A stretch of 35,427 nt of DNA, taken from the NCBI RefSeq assembly GCF_022436705.1, contig NZ_JAKUHT010000031.1, forward strand, positions 1 to 35,427, read 5' to 3'. The position numbers and the translations under genes were made by a program. The stretch is from Nocardioides sp. CFH 31398. GTDB taxonomy: Bacteria; Actinomycetota; Actinomycetes; Propionibacteriales; Nocardioidaceae. Below, one piece after another: positions 1 through 10,004 of this stretch. Under the pieces are notes generated by a model that did not search any database, had not been told where the DNA came from, and saw only the letters and a list, made by a program, of their open reading frames with translations. Positions within the stretch are counted from its first letter, which is position 1; each line of letters opens with the position of its first letter.

Positions 1-851
1 CGGGCCCGCTTCGCGCAGCGCGGGGGCGCCGGCCGCGGCCTGGAGCGCCGCCGGCTCACCGGGCGCCGCGCCGCCGCGGCGACCCTCGCCGCGGGCGCCG
101 TCGTCACGGCCGGGTTCGGGCTGCCGGTGCTCCGACTGCTCACCTGGGCGGTGGACGCCGCCCGGACGCCCGGCACCCTCACCGACGACCGGTTCTCCGA
201 GCACCTCGCCAACAGCGCCACCCTCGCCGCGCTGGTCGCGGCGGTGTGCGTGCTCGTCGCCCTGGTGATGTCCCACGCCCGGCGGCTCGGCGGCGGCCGG
301 GTGGTCGGCACCGCCGCCCAGCTGACGATGGTCGGGTACGCCGTCCCCGGCGCGGTCATCGGCATCGGCGTCCTCGCCTCCTTCGACGCCGTCGACCGGC
401 TGCTCGTGGCGCTCGGCGTCGACGGCGGCACCGGGCTGCTCGTCACCGGCTCCGTGCTCGGCGTCGTCGTCGCGTACGTCGTCCGCTTCACCGGGCCCGC
501 CTACCAGGCGGTCGACGCCAGCTTCACCCGCGTGCCGACGTCCGTGACGGCCTCCGCGCAGGTCCTCGGCGCCGGGCCGGGCCGGCTGCTCGGCCGGGTC
601 CACCTGCCCCTGGTGCGGTCCGGGGCGGCGGTGGCCGCCACCCTGGTGCTCGTGGACGCCGTGAAGGAGCTGCCGCTCGTGCTGCTGCTGCGCCCCTTCG
701 GCTTCACCACCCTGTCGGTGTGGGTCTTCGAGCTGGCCTCGGAGAACTACTGGGAGCGGGCCGCGCTGCCCGCCCTGCTCATCGTGCTGCTCTCCGTGGT
801 GCCCGTGGCGCTGCTGCTGCGCCACGGCCGCGCCCCGGGCCGGGAGGTCCG

Positions 852-855
<4 letters not shown>
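1..855 (+). CDS. Iron-type ABC transporter permease, C-terminal part (5' end outside window)
   Basis: The reading frame is open from base 1, so the gene begins upstream of the window. The visible 284 residues are a hydrophobic membrane protein with about six membrane segments. The permease signature that contacts the ATPase lies near 541-630 (ALxxLGAGPxxLLxRVxLPLVR type), which places it in the binding-protein-dependent permease family; this type is usually a two-domain FbpB-like protein and this would be its second half. It overlaps the ATPase gene by 4 nt (GTGA), so the two are co-translated. The substrate is most likely ferric iron, judged from the FbpC-type partner and the iron-box gene that converges on this pair. 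Thiamine or another small solute remains possible. The binding-protein gene should lie upstream. Confidence 0.85.
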
Positions 856-1940
<1,085 letters not shown>

Positions 1941-4478
1941 GCGGCACGACGACGGGACGCGACCGCGTCCGCGCCCCGCCGGGCGAGCGGCACGACGCGC
2001 TGCACCGCGGCCCACACCGCCACCCCGGCCGCGAGGGACAGCACCACCCCGAGCAGCGGGCGGTCGTCCTCGAAGTGCGGGTAGACCTGCCAGTGCACGA
2101 GGTAGACGTGCAGCGACGCCGCGGCCAGCAGGCCCACCACCCGTGACGCCGCCCGCGGGATCCGCACCCGCGGCACCCACACCAGCAGCAGCATCCCGAC
2201 GCCGACCACCGCCTCCCGCGCCGGGTCGTCGAGGAACCCGGGCGTCGCGGCGCAGACCAGCGCCGTGAGGACGGCCCGGTGGCCCGTCGTCCGCGCCCGG
2301 GACGCAGCCCACCCGGCCAGGAACAGCCAGGCCACCACGTGGGCGCGGTGGATCTCGTCGCCGCCGCGCAGGGACACGACGTCGTAGCGGGTGAGCAGCG
2401 CGACCACGGCCAGCGCGAAGGGCAGCCAGAACGGCCAGCGGCGCTCGAGGCGGTGGACGGCGGGCAGCGTCACCAGTGCCGCCACGCCCGCGACGAGCAC
2501 CACCAGCGCCTCGAGGAACCACAGGTGCCAGGCGGGCTCGGCCCACTCCTCGGGCCCGAGCAGGCCGTTGAGGAGCAGCGCCGTCTGCCACGGGTAGGCG
2601 GAGGCCAGCAGGGCGAAGCCACCGACCCACAGCACCGTGGGCACGACCACCCGGGACAGGCTCGCCAGCACCCGGCGCACGCGCTCGCGCCGTGAGGACC
2701 CCGCGAGCTGGAAGCGGGCCAGGTTGAAGCCGGCGAGGCCGAGGAGCAGGTGCGCGCCGCCGGTGAGCACGAACAGGTTGCCGTGGGTGCCGACCACGGC
2801 GACGATCGCGACCGCCCGCAGGACCAGGCCGGTCTCGACCGACGCCCCGCGGCGGCGCCGTACGGCGGGGCTGAGCCGGCGCAGCGGCGTGGTGTGCCAG
2901 TCGGCGGGCAGGTGGCCCAGCCGCTCCTCGAGGCGCAGAGAGACCTCGACGTACGACAGGGAGTCGCCGCCCAGCGACACGAACGAGTCGTCCGCGGTGA
3001 CGTCGTCGCGGTCCAGGAGCTCGGCGTAGAGCGCCACGAGGTCGGCCGTGGCCGTCCCGGCGCCCTCCGGGGCCGGCTCCTGGGCCGCGGTCGCGGCGGC
3101 CAGCGCCGCGACCGCCCGGTGGTCCGGCTTGCCCGACGGCAGCCGCGGGAGCGCGTCGACGGCGTGGACGTCGAGCGCACCGGCCGGCACCTCGGTGCGG
3201 CGGGCCAGGAGCGCGCGCACCCGCTCGGCGGCGCCCGGCCCTCCCGTGACGGCCACGACCACGCGATCACCCTCGGCAGCGCACCAGGCCTCGAGCCCGG
3301 CGTCGGCGCAGAGGTGCTCCAGCCGGTCCAGGTCGACCCGCAGACCGAGGACCTTCACGGAGCGCGACGCCCGCCCGACGACCTCGACCAGGCCGTCGTC
3401 GGTGAACCGCGCGAGGTCCCCGGTCCGCAGCTCGGTGACGACGCGGCCGCGGGCCAGGTCGGCCGGCGAGTCGGCGTACCCGAGCATCACGTTGGGGCCC
3501 GCGTAGACGAGCTCGCCGACCTCGGCGCCTGCCGGCTCGATCCGCAGCGTGCCGCCGGGCACGGCGCGGCCGACGGCGTGCGGGGCCGTCGCCGCCAGCT
3601 CGGACGGCAGGTAGGCCATCCGGGCGGTGGCCTCGGTCTGCCCGTACATCACGACCAGGTCGAAGCCGCGACGCTGCCCCAGCTCCGCGAGGGCCCGCAC
3701 CTTCTCGGCGGCCAGCTTGCCGCCGGCCTGCGTGAGCAGGCGCAGGGACGGCAGCGCGGTCACGGCCCCCTCCCCGCCCCGGCCGAAGCCGAGGCGGTCG
3801 AGCAGCTCGAAGGTGTGCGGCACCCCGGCCAGGGACGTCACCCGGTGCATCCGGCAGAGGTCCCAGAAGCAGCGGTCGACCACCGACAGGGACGTCAGCA
3901 CCACCGAGGCGCCCCGGAGCAGGTGGGAGTGCAGGACCGACAGGCCGTAGCAGTAGTGCAACGGCAGCGAGGTGACGGCGACGTCGCGCGGCTGCAGGTC
4001 GAGGTAGGTGGCGATCGACTCGGCGTTCGCCTGCACGTTCTCGGCGCTCAACCGCACCAGGCGCGGGGACCCGGTGCTGCCCGAGGTCGACAGGAGCAGC
4101 GCGAGGTCGGGGTGGAGGCGGTGGGCCGTCCCGGGTCTGCGCTGCCGGGCCTCGCCGTCCCTGACCACCACGTCGGGGTCGTACGTCGCCACGAGCTCGC
4201 GGTCGTCACCGGCCGGGTCGGTCAGCAGCACGGGGTGGCCGCCGGCGAGGCAGGCGAGGTACTGCACCACGCTGCCGAGGTCGTTGCCCACGGCCAGGAG
4301 GACCAGCCGCCGCTCGGGCCCCAGGCGCTCGCCCGCCCGGTCGACCAGCCGCGCCAGCTCGTCGTACGAGACGACGCCCTCGGAGGTGCGCAGCGCGACG
4401 CGGTCACCGAAGCCGTGCAGGGCCCGCGCCAGGGGCACGCCCGTCTCGGGCCGGAGGGGGCTGAGGGTCACGAGGAGG

Positions 4479-4484
4479 ATGGTA
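4479..4484 (-). promoter_or_regulatory. -10 element (TACCAT) of leaderless ligase/acyltransferase gene
   Basis: Read on the minus strand the hexamer TACCAT fits the actinobacterial TANNNT -10 and ends 7 nt before the GTG at 4471. With that spacing transcription would start at or next to the start codon. No Shine-Dalgarno-like sequence is present upstream, which supports leaderless translation. Confidence 0.5.
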
Positions 4485-4501
4485 AGGGAAGGCTAACCTG
4501 G
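4483..4501. promoter_or_regulatory. Iron box (DtxR/IdeR operator)
   Basis: The sequence TAAGGGAAGGCTAACCTGG matches 16 of 19 positions of the DtxR/IdeR consensus TWAGGTWAGSCTWACCTWA. It overlaps the predicted -10 of the minus-strand ligase/acyltransferase gene, the classic position for repression by the iron-loaded regulator. The divergent GH16 gene starts 77 nt away, and its own -10 is over 60 nt from the box, so control of GH16 is less likely. Confidence 0.7.
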
Positions 4502-4564
4502 GCGGCCGATCGCTCGTCCGTGCCCGTCCCCGGTCAGGATGGGAGGAACGCAGGATCCGGCGTC

Positions 4565-4570
4565 TACCCT
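4565..4570 (+). promoter_or_regulatory. -10 element (TACCCT) of leaderless GH16 gene
   Basis: TACCCT fits TANNNT and lies 7 nt before the ATG at 4578, the spacing expected when transcription begins at the start codon. No good Shine-Dalgarno precedes this ATG. No clear -35 is visible. Confidence 0.45.
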
Positions 4571-4577
4571 CGTCGCC

Positions 4578-5474
4578 ATGACCCTGCGCCCGGCTCGCAC
4601 GGCGGTCCTGGCGCTGCTCCTGGCCTCGACCCTCGCCGCCTCCCTGTCAGCGGCCCCGGCCGTCGCCGAGGGACCGACCGACCGGGGCGAGACGCCGTTC
4701 TGGTCCGAGGAGTTCGACGGCCCCGCCGGCACCCGGGTCGACCCCGCTGTCTGGACGACGAAGGTCGGCAACCGCGAGACGCAGGGTTGGTACAACAACG
4801 AGCTGCAGTACTACACGAACTACGCCGGCAACTCGGCGTACAACGGCAGCGGCTCGCTCGACATCACCGCCCGGCGCGCGGTGCGCAGCTCGCGGCACCC
4901 CTGCTGGCCGTCGGGGTTCTGCGACTACACCTCCGCACGGTTGACGACCGAGGGGACGGTTGCGCTGGGCTGGGGACGGATCGACGTCCGTGCGAAGCTG
5001 CCCACCGGGCGCGGCCTGCTGCCGGCGATCTGGATGCTCGGCGAGACCGACGAGATCTGGCCCGCGCAGGGCGAGATCGACATCGCGGAGGTCGTGGGGC
5101 ACGAGCCGCGGACGGCGTACGGGACGGCCCACGGGCCCGGCTACTCCGGCCCGGACGGCATCGGCCACTCCACCGACCTCGGGGCGGCGGCGAGCAGCGG
5201 CTACCACGTGTTCTCGGTGGTGAAGGAGCCGTACAAGATCCACTGGCTCGTCGACGACGTCCCGGTCTACACGCTCACGCCCGACATGTTGCCGCCCGGC
5301 AGCCGGTGGGTCTACGAGCAGGGGATGCACCTGCTGCTCAACGTCGCGGTCGGCGGCGACTGGCCGGGCTCACCGACGCGGACGACGAAGTTCCCAGCGA
5401 CCATGAGCGTCGACTACCTGCGGATGTACGGCACCGGCTGGGTCGACGGGCAGATGGTGCACTCGCCGTCCTGA
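4578..5474 (+). CDS. Secreted glycoside hydrolase family 16 (beta-glucanase, laminarinase-like)
   Basis: A 298-residue exported enzyme. The ATG at 4578 starts a clean signal peptide (residues 1-30, arginines, then a Leu/Ala core, cleavage about AVA-EG), so the further upstream ATG at 4539 is not preferred. The mature protein is a single GH16 domain. The catalytic signature GEIDIAEVVG is at 165-174, with nucleophile Glu166, helper Asp168 and acid/base Glu171. Sugar-binding aromatics are visible in WYNNELQYYTNY (71-82) and WMLG (152-155). It probably cleaves beta-1,3- or mixed beta-1,3/1,4-glucans outside the cell. There is no attached carbohydrate-binding module. It stands alone, divergent from the iron-box gene. 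Confidence 0.93.
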   Translation: MTLRPARTAVLALLLASTLAASLSAAPAVAEGPTDRGETPFWSEEFDGPAGTRVDPAVWTTKVGNRETQGWYNNELQYYTNYAGNSAYNGSGSLDITARRAVRSSRHPCWPSGFCDYTSARLTTEGTVALGWGRIDVRAKLPTGRGLLPAIWMLGETDEIWPAQGEIDIAEVVGHEPRTAYGTAHGPGYSGPDGIGHSTDLGAAASSGYHVFSVVKEPYKIHWLVDDVPVYTLTPDMLPPGSRWVYEQGMHLLLNVAVGGDWPGSPTRTTKFPATMSVDYLRMYGTGWVDGQMVHSPS

Positions 5475-5642
5475 GGCGCGAGCTGTCGTGTCAGGGAGAA
5501 CGGGAGAAAGGCCCGATATCGGCCCGGTACCGGCTCGATCCGCTCCTTGGTCCCGTTCGCCGCCACGAAGGAACGGCGACCATGAGGCCCCTCTCATCGG
5601 CGACTCACGTCGGGCTCATCGCGGGCCGTGAGCGTGTGCGCC

Positions 5643-6740
5643 ATGGACACCACGACCCCCCTCGCCCCCCAGCGCCTCCGCCAGGTGAAGGCCTCCTACA
5701 CGACCCGCTACGTCTCCGCCGCCGTCGAGGCCAGCGCCGACGGCTACCACCTGCTGAGCGGTCCGGACGTCGTCCCCGCAGCCGGTGACGTCGTCGTCGC
5801 CCGCGTCACCGAGATCGGCAAGCACACCCGCCTCGAGAGCCCCGTGTCGCGGCGGCAGCTACTGTTCCCCGGCGACGAGATCCTCCTGGCCTACGGCCCG
5901 CGCTACGCCCCCGACCAGTTCCTCGCCGAGGTCCCCTCCGACCTCGGGCCCTGCGACCTCGTGGCCGCGGGCGGCCTCGCCGGCACCGTGATCGAGCAGC
6001 ACGCCTCCATCGACTGCCCCACCCGCATCGAGCCGCTCGGCCTGCTCGCCGACTCCCGCGGCGTGGTCACCCTCGCCGACCACGCGCCGTACTCGCCCGA
6101 CGCGCCGCGCGCGACGGTGGCGAAGGAGCCGCTGGTCGTCGGCGTCCTCGGGACGTCGATGAACTCGGGCAAGTCCACCGTCCTCGCCTCGCTCGTCAAC
6201 GGGCTGACCCGCTCGGGCCTCGTCGTCTCCGCCGGCAAGGCCACCGGCACGGGCGCGGGCAACGACGCGAACGTCTTCCGTGACGCGGGGGCGCTGCGCG
6301 TCCTGGACTTCACCGACTTCGGCCACGCCAGCACCTACCGGCTCGACCTCGACGAGGTGAAGGCCACCTGGACGGCGCTCGTCGACCAGCTCGCGCTCGA
6401 CGGACCCGACGTCGTCGTGGTCGAGGTCGCCGACGGGCTGTACCAGGGCGAGACCGCGCAGCTGCTCGCCGATCCGGCGTACGCCGGCCGCGTGGACGCG
6501 GTCGTCTTCGCCGCGCAGGACGCGCTCGGGGCCGCCGCCGGCGTACGGCGCCTGCGTGAGCTCGACCTGCCCGTGGTGGCCGCCTCGGGCGTGGTGACCG
6601 CCAGCCCGCTCGCCGCCGGGGAGGCGCACGCCGCCCTCGCGGGGACCGGGGTGCCGGTCGTGGACACCTACGACCTCTGCCTTCCCGGCGTCGGCCTCGA
6701 GCTGATCGGCCACGCGGGGCTCGAGGTCGGGGCGGCCTGA
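5643..6740 (+). CDS. P-loop NTPase of DUF1611/BioD-like type with beta-rich N-terminal domain
   Basis: A 365-residue protein. The ATG at 5643 is preferred over GTG at 5628 and 5634 because the conserved-looking sequence starts there; no clear Shine-Dalgarno supports any choice. Residues about 15-150 look beta-rich (GDVVVARV, LFPGDEILLAYGPRYAPDQF) and carry no motif I can name. Residues 163-365 are a P-loop domain: Walker A GTSMNSGKST (170-179), KATGTG (199-204), DFTDFGHAS (222-230) and VEVADGLYQGE (260-270). That order recalls DUF1611, MobB and dethiobiotin synthetase, which couple ATP to a small-molecule reaction. The exact reaction cannot be told. Its stop overlaps the ATG of the degenerate ABC protein (TGATG), implying that the two act together. 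Confidence 0.75.
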   Translation: MDTTTPLAPQRLRQVKASYTTRYVSAAVEASADGYHLLSGPDVVPAAGDVVVARVTEIGKHTRLESPVSRRQLLFPGDEILLAYGPRYAPDQFLAEVPSDLGPCDLVAAGGLAGTVIEQHASIDCPTRIEPLGLLADSRGVVTLADHAPYSPDAPRATVAKEPLVVGVLGTSMNSGKSTVLASLVNGLTRSGLVVSAGKATGTGAGNDANVFRDAGALRVLDFTDFGHASTYRLDLDEVKATWTALVDQLALDGPDVVVVEVADGLYQGETAQLLADPAYAGRVDAVVFAAQDALGAAAGVRRLRELDLPVVAASGVVTASPLAAGEAHAALAGTGVPVVDTYDLCLPGVGLELIGHAGLEVGAA

Positions 6741-8269
6741 TGCCCCCCGTCCTCGCCGGGAGCCGCCGCGCCCTGATGGCGTGGCTCGTCGTGGTCTCGG
6801 TCGCGCAGAGCGCGGCCACGATGGGGCTCGCGCTGCTGGTCGGACGGCTGGTCTCCGGCGGTGTCGTCATCTCGACCGTCGGGCTGCTGCTCGGCGCGGT
6901 GGCCGCCACCGCGGCGACGACGTACGGCGTGCGGGTGGTCGCGGAGCGGCTCGGGCAGGACTACGTGCACGAGCTGCGCGGGCGGCTGGTCGCCTCCGCG
7001 CTCAGCGCGGAGCGGGGCCCGTCGCTCGGCATCACGCTCGCGCGGGCCACGAACGACCTCACGTCGGTGCGGGGGTGGGTGGCCCAGGGCGTCCCGCCGC
7101 TGGTGGCCGCCGGCCCGCTGGTGGTCGGTGCGCTGCTGCTGCTCGGCTCCCTCGACCCGGTGGTCGCGGTCGCCGCGGCCACCCCGTTGGTCGTGATGGG
7201 GACGGCGGCGTCCGTGCTGATGCCGCTGGCGTTCGACCGGGCGCGGCGGCTGCGGAGGATCCGTGGCCGGCTCGCGTCGCGACTGAGCGACACCCTGCAG
7301 GGACGCGAGGGCATCCTCGCCGCCGGCGGGGAGGACCGCGAGCGTCGCCGCCTCGCCGACGACAGCCGCAAGGTCGCCGACGCGGCCGTCGCCCGCGCCC
7401 GGACGGCAGGCGCCCTGCAGGCCGCGGCCGCCGCCACGGCCGCGGCGATCGCCGTCCTCGTCGTCGTCGCGGGCCTCGGCATGGACCTGTCCCCCGGCGA
7501 CCTCGCGACGGCGCTCACCGTCACCGCCGCCCTCGCCACGCCCCTCACCGAGACCGGCCGGATCGCCGAGCTCCGGCAGAACCACCGCGCCGCCCGGCGG
7601 GTCCTGGCGCCGCTCGTCGCCGTCCGGCAGGGCGGGCCGGCCGTCGACGCCCACCGGGTCGGCTCGGGGGCGCTGGTCGAGGTCGAGGGGCTGTTCACCG
7701 CCGGGGCGGGCGACCGGATCCGGCTCGTCTCCTCCGACCCGGACGTCGCCTCCCGGGTGCTGCGCGACCTCGCCTCACCCGCCCCGTCTCGACGCGTCCT
7801 CGTCGACGGGTGGCCGCTCGGTGACCTCCCGGCCCAGCAGCGCCGCGCCTTGGTCGGCCTCGCCGCAGCCGGGCAGCCGCTGGAGCGCGGCACCGTCTCC
7901 CGGGCCGTCCGCTACCGCCGCCCCGACACCCACGCCGGCGCTGCGACCGCCGTCCTGGAGCGAGTGGGGCTGACGACCACCGTCGCCGCCCTGGAGCGCG
8001 GCGAGCGCACGGAGCTCCGCCGCGGCGGCGAGCCGCTCTCGACCGCCGACCGCGCACGCCTCCGGCTCGCCCGCGCCTGCCTGGGCGACCCGCCGCTGCT
8101 CCTGCTCGACCGGATCGACACCGAGCTGGACGACGAGGGCCGTGCCCGGCTGCGGGAGGTCGTCGACGCGCACCCGGGCGTGGTGGTGTCCACCTCGGAC
8201 CTCGGCCCGCTCCGGACGCCGATGACCCGCGTGGTCGCCCACGACGCCAAGGAGCGCGTGACAGCCTGA
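6740..8269 (+). CDS. ABC-exporter-like membrane protein with degenerate nucleotide-binding domain
   Basis: A 509-residue half-transporter by architecture: an exporter membrane domain (residues about 10-295, roughly six spans) followed by a nucleotide-binding-domain fold. Every ATPase motif is altered. The Walker A position reads LVSSDPDVASRVL (329-341), with no GxGKS; the signature is LSTAD (433-437) instead of LSGGQ; Walker B ends LLLLDR (453-458), with Arg for the catalytic Glu; the H-loop reads VVVSTSDL, with no His. The fold landmarks (VLVDGWPLGDL, GTVSRAVRYRRP, RLRLARA) persist, so this is a conserved pseudo-ATPase and not a random decay product. There is no frameshift or internal stop. 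It overlaps the P-loop NTPase gene by 1 nt and is followed after 4 nt by a HAD hydrolase. The substrate is unknown. Confidence 0.8.
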   Translation: MPPVLAGSRRALMAWLVVVSVAQSAATMGLALLVGRLVSGGVVISTVGLLLGAVAATAATTYGVRVVAERLGQDYVHELRGRLVASALSAERGPSLGITLARATNDLTSVRGWVAQGVPPLVAAGPLVVGALLLLGSLDPVVAVAAATPLVVMGTAASVLMPLAFDRARRLRRIRGRLASRLSDTLQGREGILAAGGEDRERRRLADDSRKVADAAVARARTAGALQAAAAATAAAIAVLVVVAGLGMDLSPGDLATALTVTAALATPLTETGRIAELRQNHRAARRVLAPLVAVRQGGPAVDAHRVGSGALVEVEGLFTAGAGDRIRLVSSDPDVASRVLRDLASPAPSRRVLVDGWPLGDLPAQQRRALVGLAAAGQPLERGTVSRAVRYRRPDTHAGAATAVLERVGLTTTVAALERGERTELRRGGEPLSTADRARLRLARACLGDPPLLLLDRIDTELDDEGRARLREVVDAHPGVVVSTSDLGPLRTPMTRVVAHDAKERVTA

Positions 8270-8273
8270 GGGC

Positions 8274-8954
8274 ATGGACGCCCCCGAGCTGCTGGTCCTC
8301 GACGTCAACGAGACGCTGTCGGACGTCTCCGCCCTGGGCGCGCGGTTCGCCGACGTCGGCGCCCCGGCCGAGCTGGCGACGCCGTGGTTCACCGCCGTGC
8401 TGCGCGACGGGTTCGTGCTCACCATCCTGGGCGGCTCCCGGCCGTTCGCGGAGGTCGCCGGCGACGGGCTGCGGACCGTCCTGTCGTTGCAGGACGGTCT
8501 CGACCGCCCGCTCGACGACGCGGTCGCCCACGTGCTCGCCGGGTTCTCAGAGCTGCCCGTCCACGCCGACGTCGCCGAGGGCCTGCCGCGGCTCGCCGCC
8601 GGCGGCGTCCGCATGCTCACGCTCTCCAACGGCGCCACCTCGGTCGCCGAGTCGATCCTCGCGAAGGCCGGGCTGCGCGACACCGTCGAGGACGTCCTGT
8701 CCGTCGAGGACGCCGGCGCCTGGAAGCCCGAGCCGCGCGCCTACGCGTACGGCGTCCGCCGGGCGCAGGTCTCCGAGCGCGCCGCGATGATGGTCGCCTG
8801 CCACCCCTGGGACCTCGCCGGCGCGCACGCGGCCGGCTACCAGACGGCGTACGTCGACCGCACGGGCGCGCCCTGGCCGTCGGTCTTCCCCGAGCCGGAC
8901 CTGGTCGTGTCGGGCTTCGCCGAGCTGGCGGACGTCCTCCTCGCCGAGCGCTGA
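8274..8954 (+). CDS. HAD-superfamily hydrolase, type II haloacid dehalogenase-like
   Basis: A 226-residue cytosolic enzyme of the haloacid-dehalogenase type II group. Motif I is LDVNETL with nucleophile Asp10, motif II is TLSNG (Ser118/Asn119), the conserved lysine is in WKPEPRAY (Lys151), and the last acidic residue is in CHPWDLAGA (Asp180). These support hydrolysis through an aspartyl intermediate. True dehalogenase activity is not certain; many relatives act on other small acids or phosphates. It starts 4 nt after the pseudo-ABC gene, with GAGGG just upstream of the ATG as a possible ribosome site, and so belongs to the same operon. Confidence 0.88.
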   Translation: MDAPELLVLDVNETLSDVSALGARFADVGAPAELATPWFTAVLRDGFVLTILGGSRPFAEVAGDGLRTVLSLQDGLDRPLDDAVAHVLAGFSELPVHADVAEGLPRLAAGGVRMLTLSNGATSVAESILAKAGLRDTVEDVLSVEDAGAWKPEPRAYAYGVRRAQVSERAAMMVACHPWDLAGAHAAGYQTAYVDRTGAPWPSVFPEPDLVVSGFAELADVLLAER

Positions 8955-9041
8955 CCACGGGTCGGGACGGGCCGGGAACCGGGACGGCGGGCGCGGCGTC
9001 GAAGGGCGGGAGTCGTCCCGTCCAGGAGCACCAGGGGGTCC

Positions 9042-9992
9042 GTGAACCAGCAGGAGAACGTCCAGCCGACCGGGTGGGACCACGTGGTGGGCCGGTTGCA
9101 GGAGGCGCGGCACGCGGCCGGGGACCCGTCGTACGCCGAGGTGGCGCAGCGGGTCACGACCGTGAGGGTGGGACGCGGTGACCTCCCCGACGGTGCCCGG
9201 GTGGCGCGGTCGACGGTCTACGACTGCTTCCGCCCCGGTCGGTCCCGGATCGACGCGCCCCTGCTGCGCGACATCGGTCTCTCGCTCGGTGTCGACGCCG
9301 CCGAGGTCGACCGGTGGATCGCCGAGCGTGACGCCCCGCCGCCGGAACCGGAGCCGGGGGCGGAGCCCGTCCCCCACGAGCCGCCCGTGGCGACGGCGCA
9401 GGCCGGGCTGACCCCGGTCCTCGTGGCGCTGCTGCTCCTCGGCGGCGTCCTGGCGAACCTCGTGGGGATCCAGCTGCAGGTGGCGCTCGCCCTGCCGCTC
9501 TACCTCGACATGCTCGGCACCGCTGTCGTCGCCGTGGCGCTCGGCCCGTGGCGGGCCGTCGCCGTCGGGCTGGCCACCAACCTGCTCGGCGCCGCGGTCT
9601 TCGGCTGGGCGAGCATCCCGTTCGCCCTGGTCAACGTGGTGGGTGCCCTCGTGTGGGGGTACGGCGTGCACCGGTGGGGGCTCGGTCGCACGCTGCCCCG
9701 CTTCCTGGGCCTGAACCTGCTCGCGGCCCTGGCCTGCTCGGCGGTGGCGCTGCTCGTCATCGCCGTCCTGTTCGGGCCGGACGCCGACGCGAGCGGCTCC
9801 CAGCTCCTCGGCGGCCTGCTCACCGACGCGCCCGCCTGGGTCGCGATGGTCGTGTCGAACCTCGTCACGTCGGCCGGGGACAAGCTGCTCAGCGGCTTCC
9901 TCGCGCTCGCCGCGGTCGGGCTGCTGCCGCTCGCCGTCCGCACGGCCCTGAACGACCGGCTCGTCGGGGTGGAACCGGCCACCACCTCCTGA
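9042..9992 (+). CDS. HTH domain fused to ECF S-component-like membrane domain
   Basis: A 316-residue protein with GTG start preceded by AGGGGGT. Residues about 10-95 form a helix-turn-helix region of the actinobacterial type, with the recognition helix around VARSTVYDCF (54-63) and DIGLSLGVDAAEVDRWI following. A Pro/Glu-rich linker (99-116) leads to about six membrane spans (122-300). The membrane part carries LYLDMLGTAVVAVALGPW (153-170) and GLATNLLGA (176-184), the kind of sequence found in the substrate-binding S components of energy-coupling-factor vitamin transporters. No ECF ATPase or T component is nearby. It may be a membrane-bound regulator that senses a small molecule; that role is inference. 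A lipoprotein gene follows 12 nt downstream. Confidence 0.75.
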   Translation: MNQQENVQPTGWDHVVGRLQEARHAAGDPSYAEVAQRVTTVRVGRGDLPDGARVARSTVYDCFRPGRSRIDAPLLRDIGLSLGVDAAEVDRWIAERDAPPPEPEPGAEPVPHEPPVATAQAGLTPVLVALLLLGGVLANLVGIQLQVALALPLYLDMLGTAVVAVALGPWRAVAVGLATNLLGAAVFGWASIPFALVNVVGALVWGYGVHRWGLGRTLPRFLGLNLLAALACSAVALLVIAVLFGPDADASGSQLLGGLLTDAPAWVAMVVSNLVTSAGDKLLSGFLALAAVGLLPLAVRTALNDRLVGVEPATTS

Positions 9993-10004
9993 CGTCGGAG
10001 CACC

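Noticed and set aside
4483..4501. Iron box as an operator for the GH16 gene
   Set aside because: It overlaps the leftward -10 and lies more than 60 nt from the GH16 -10; control of GH16 is not supported.
5582..5788. 68-codon ORF with GAAGGA before its ATG ahead of the P-loop NTPase
   Set aside because: After the first residues it is an Arg/Pro-rich off-frame reading of the NTPase gene.
2750..5788. 1012-codon plus-strand ORF across the ligase/acyltransferase and GH16 genes
   Set aside because: Low-complexity Arg/Gly/Val composition typical of the antisense of high-GC genes; no motif and no start signal.
6740..8269. Degenerate ABC protein as a pseudogene
   Set aside because: The frame is intact over 509 codons, and landmark residues of both domains remain, so a functional pseudo-ATPase fits better.
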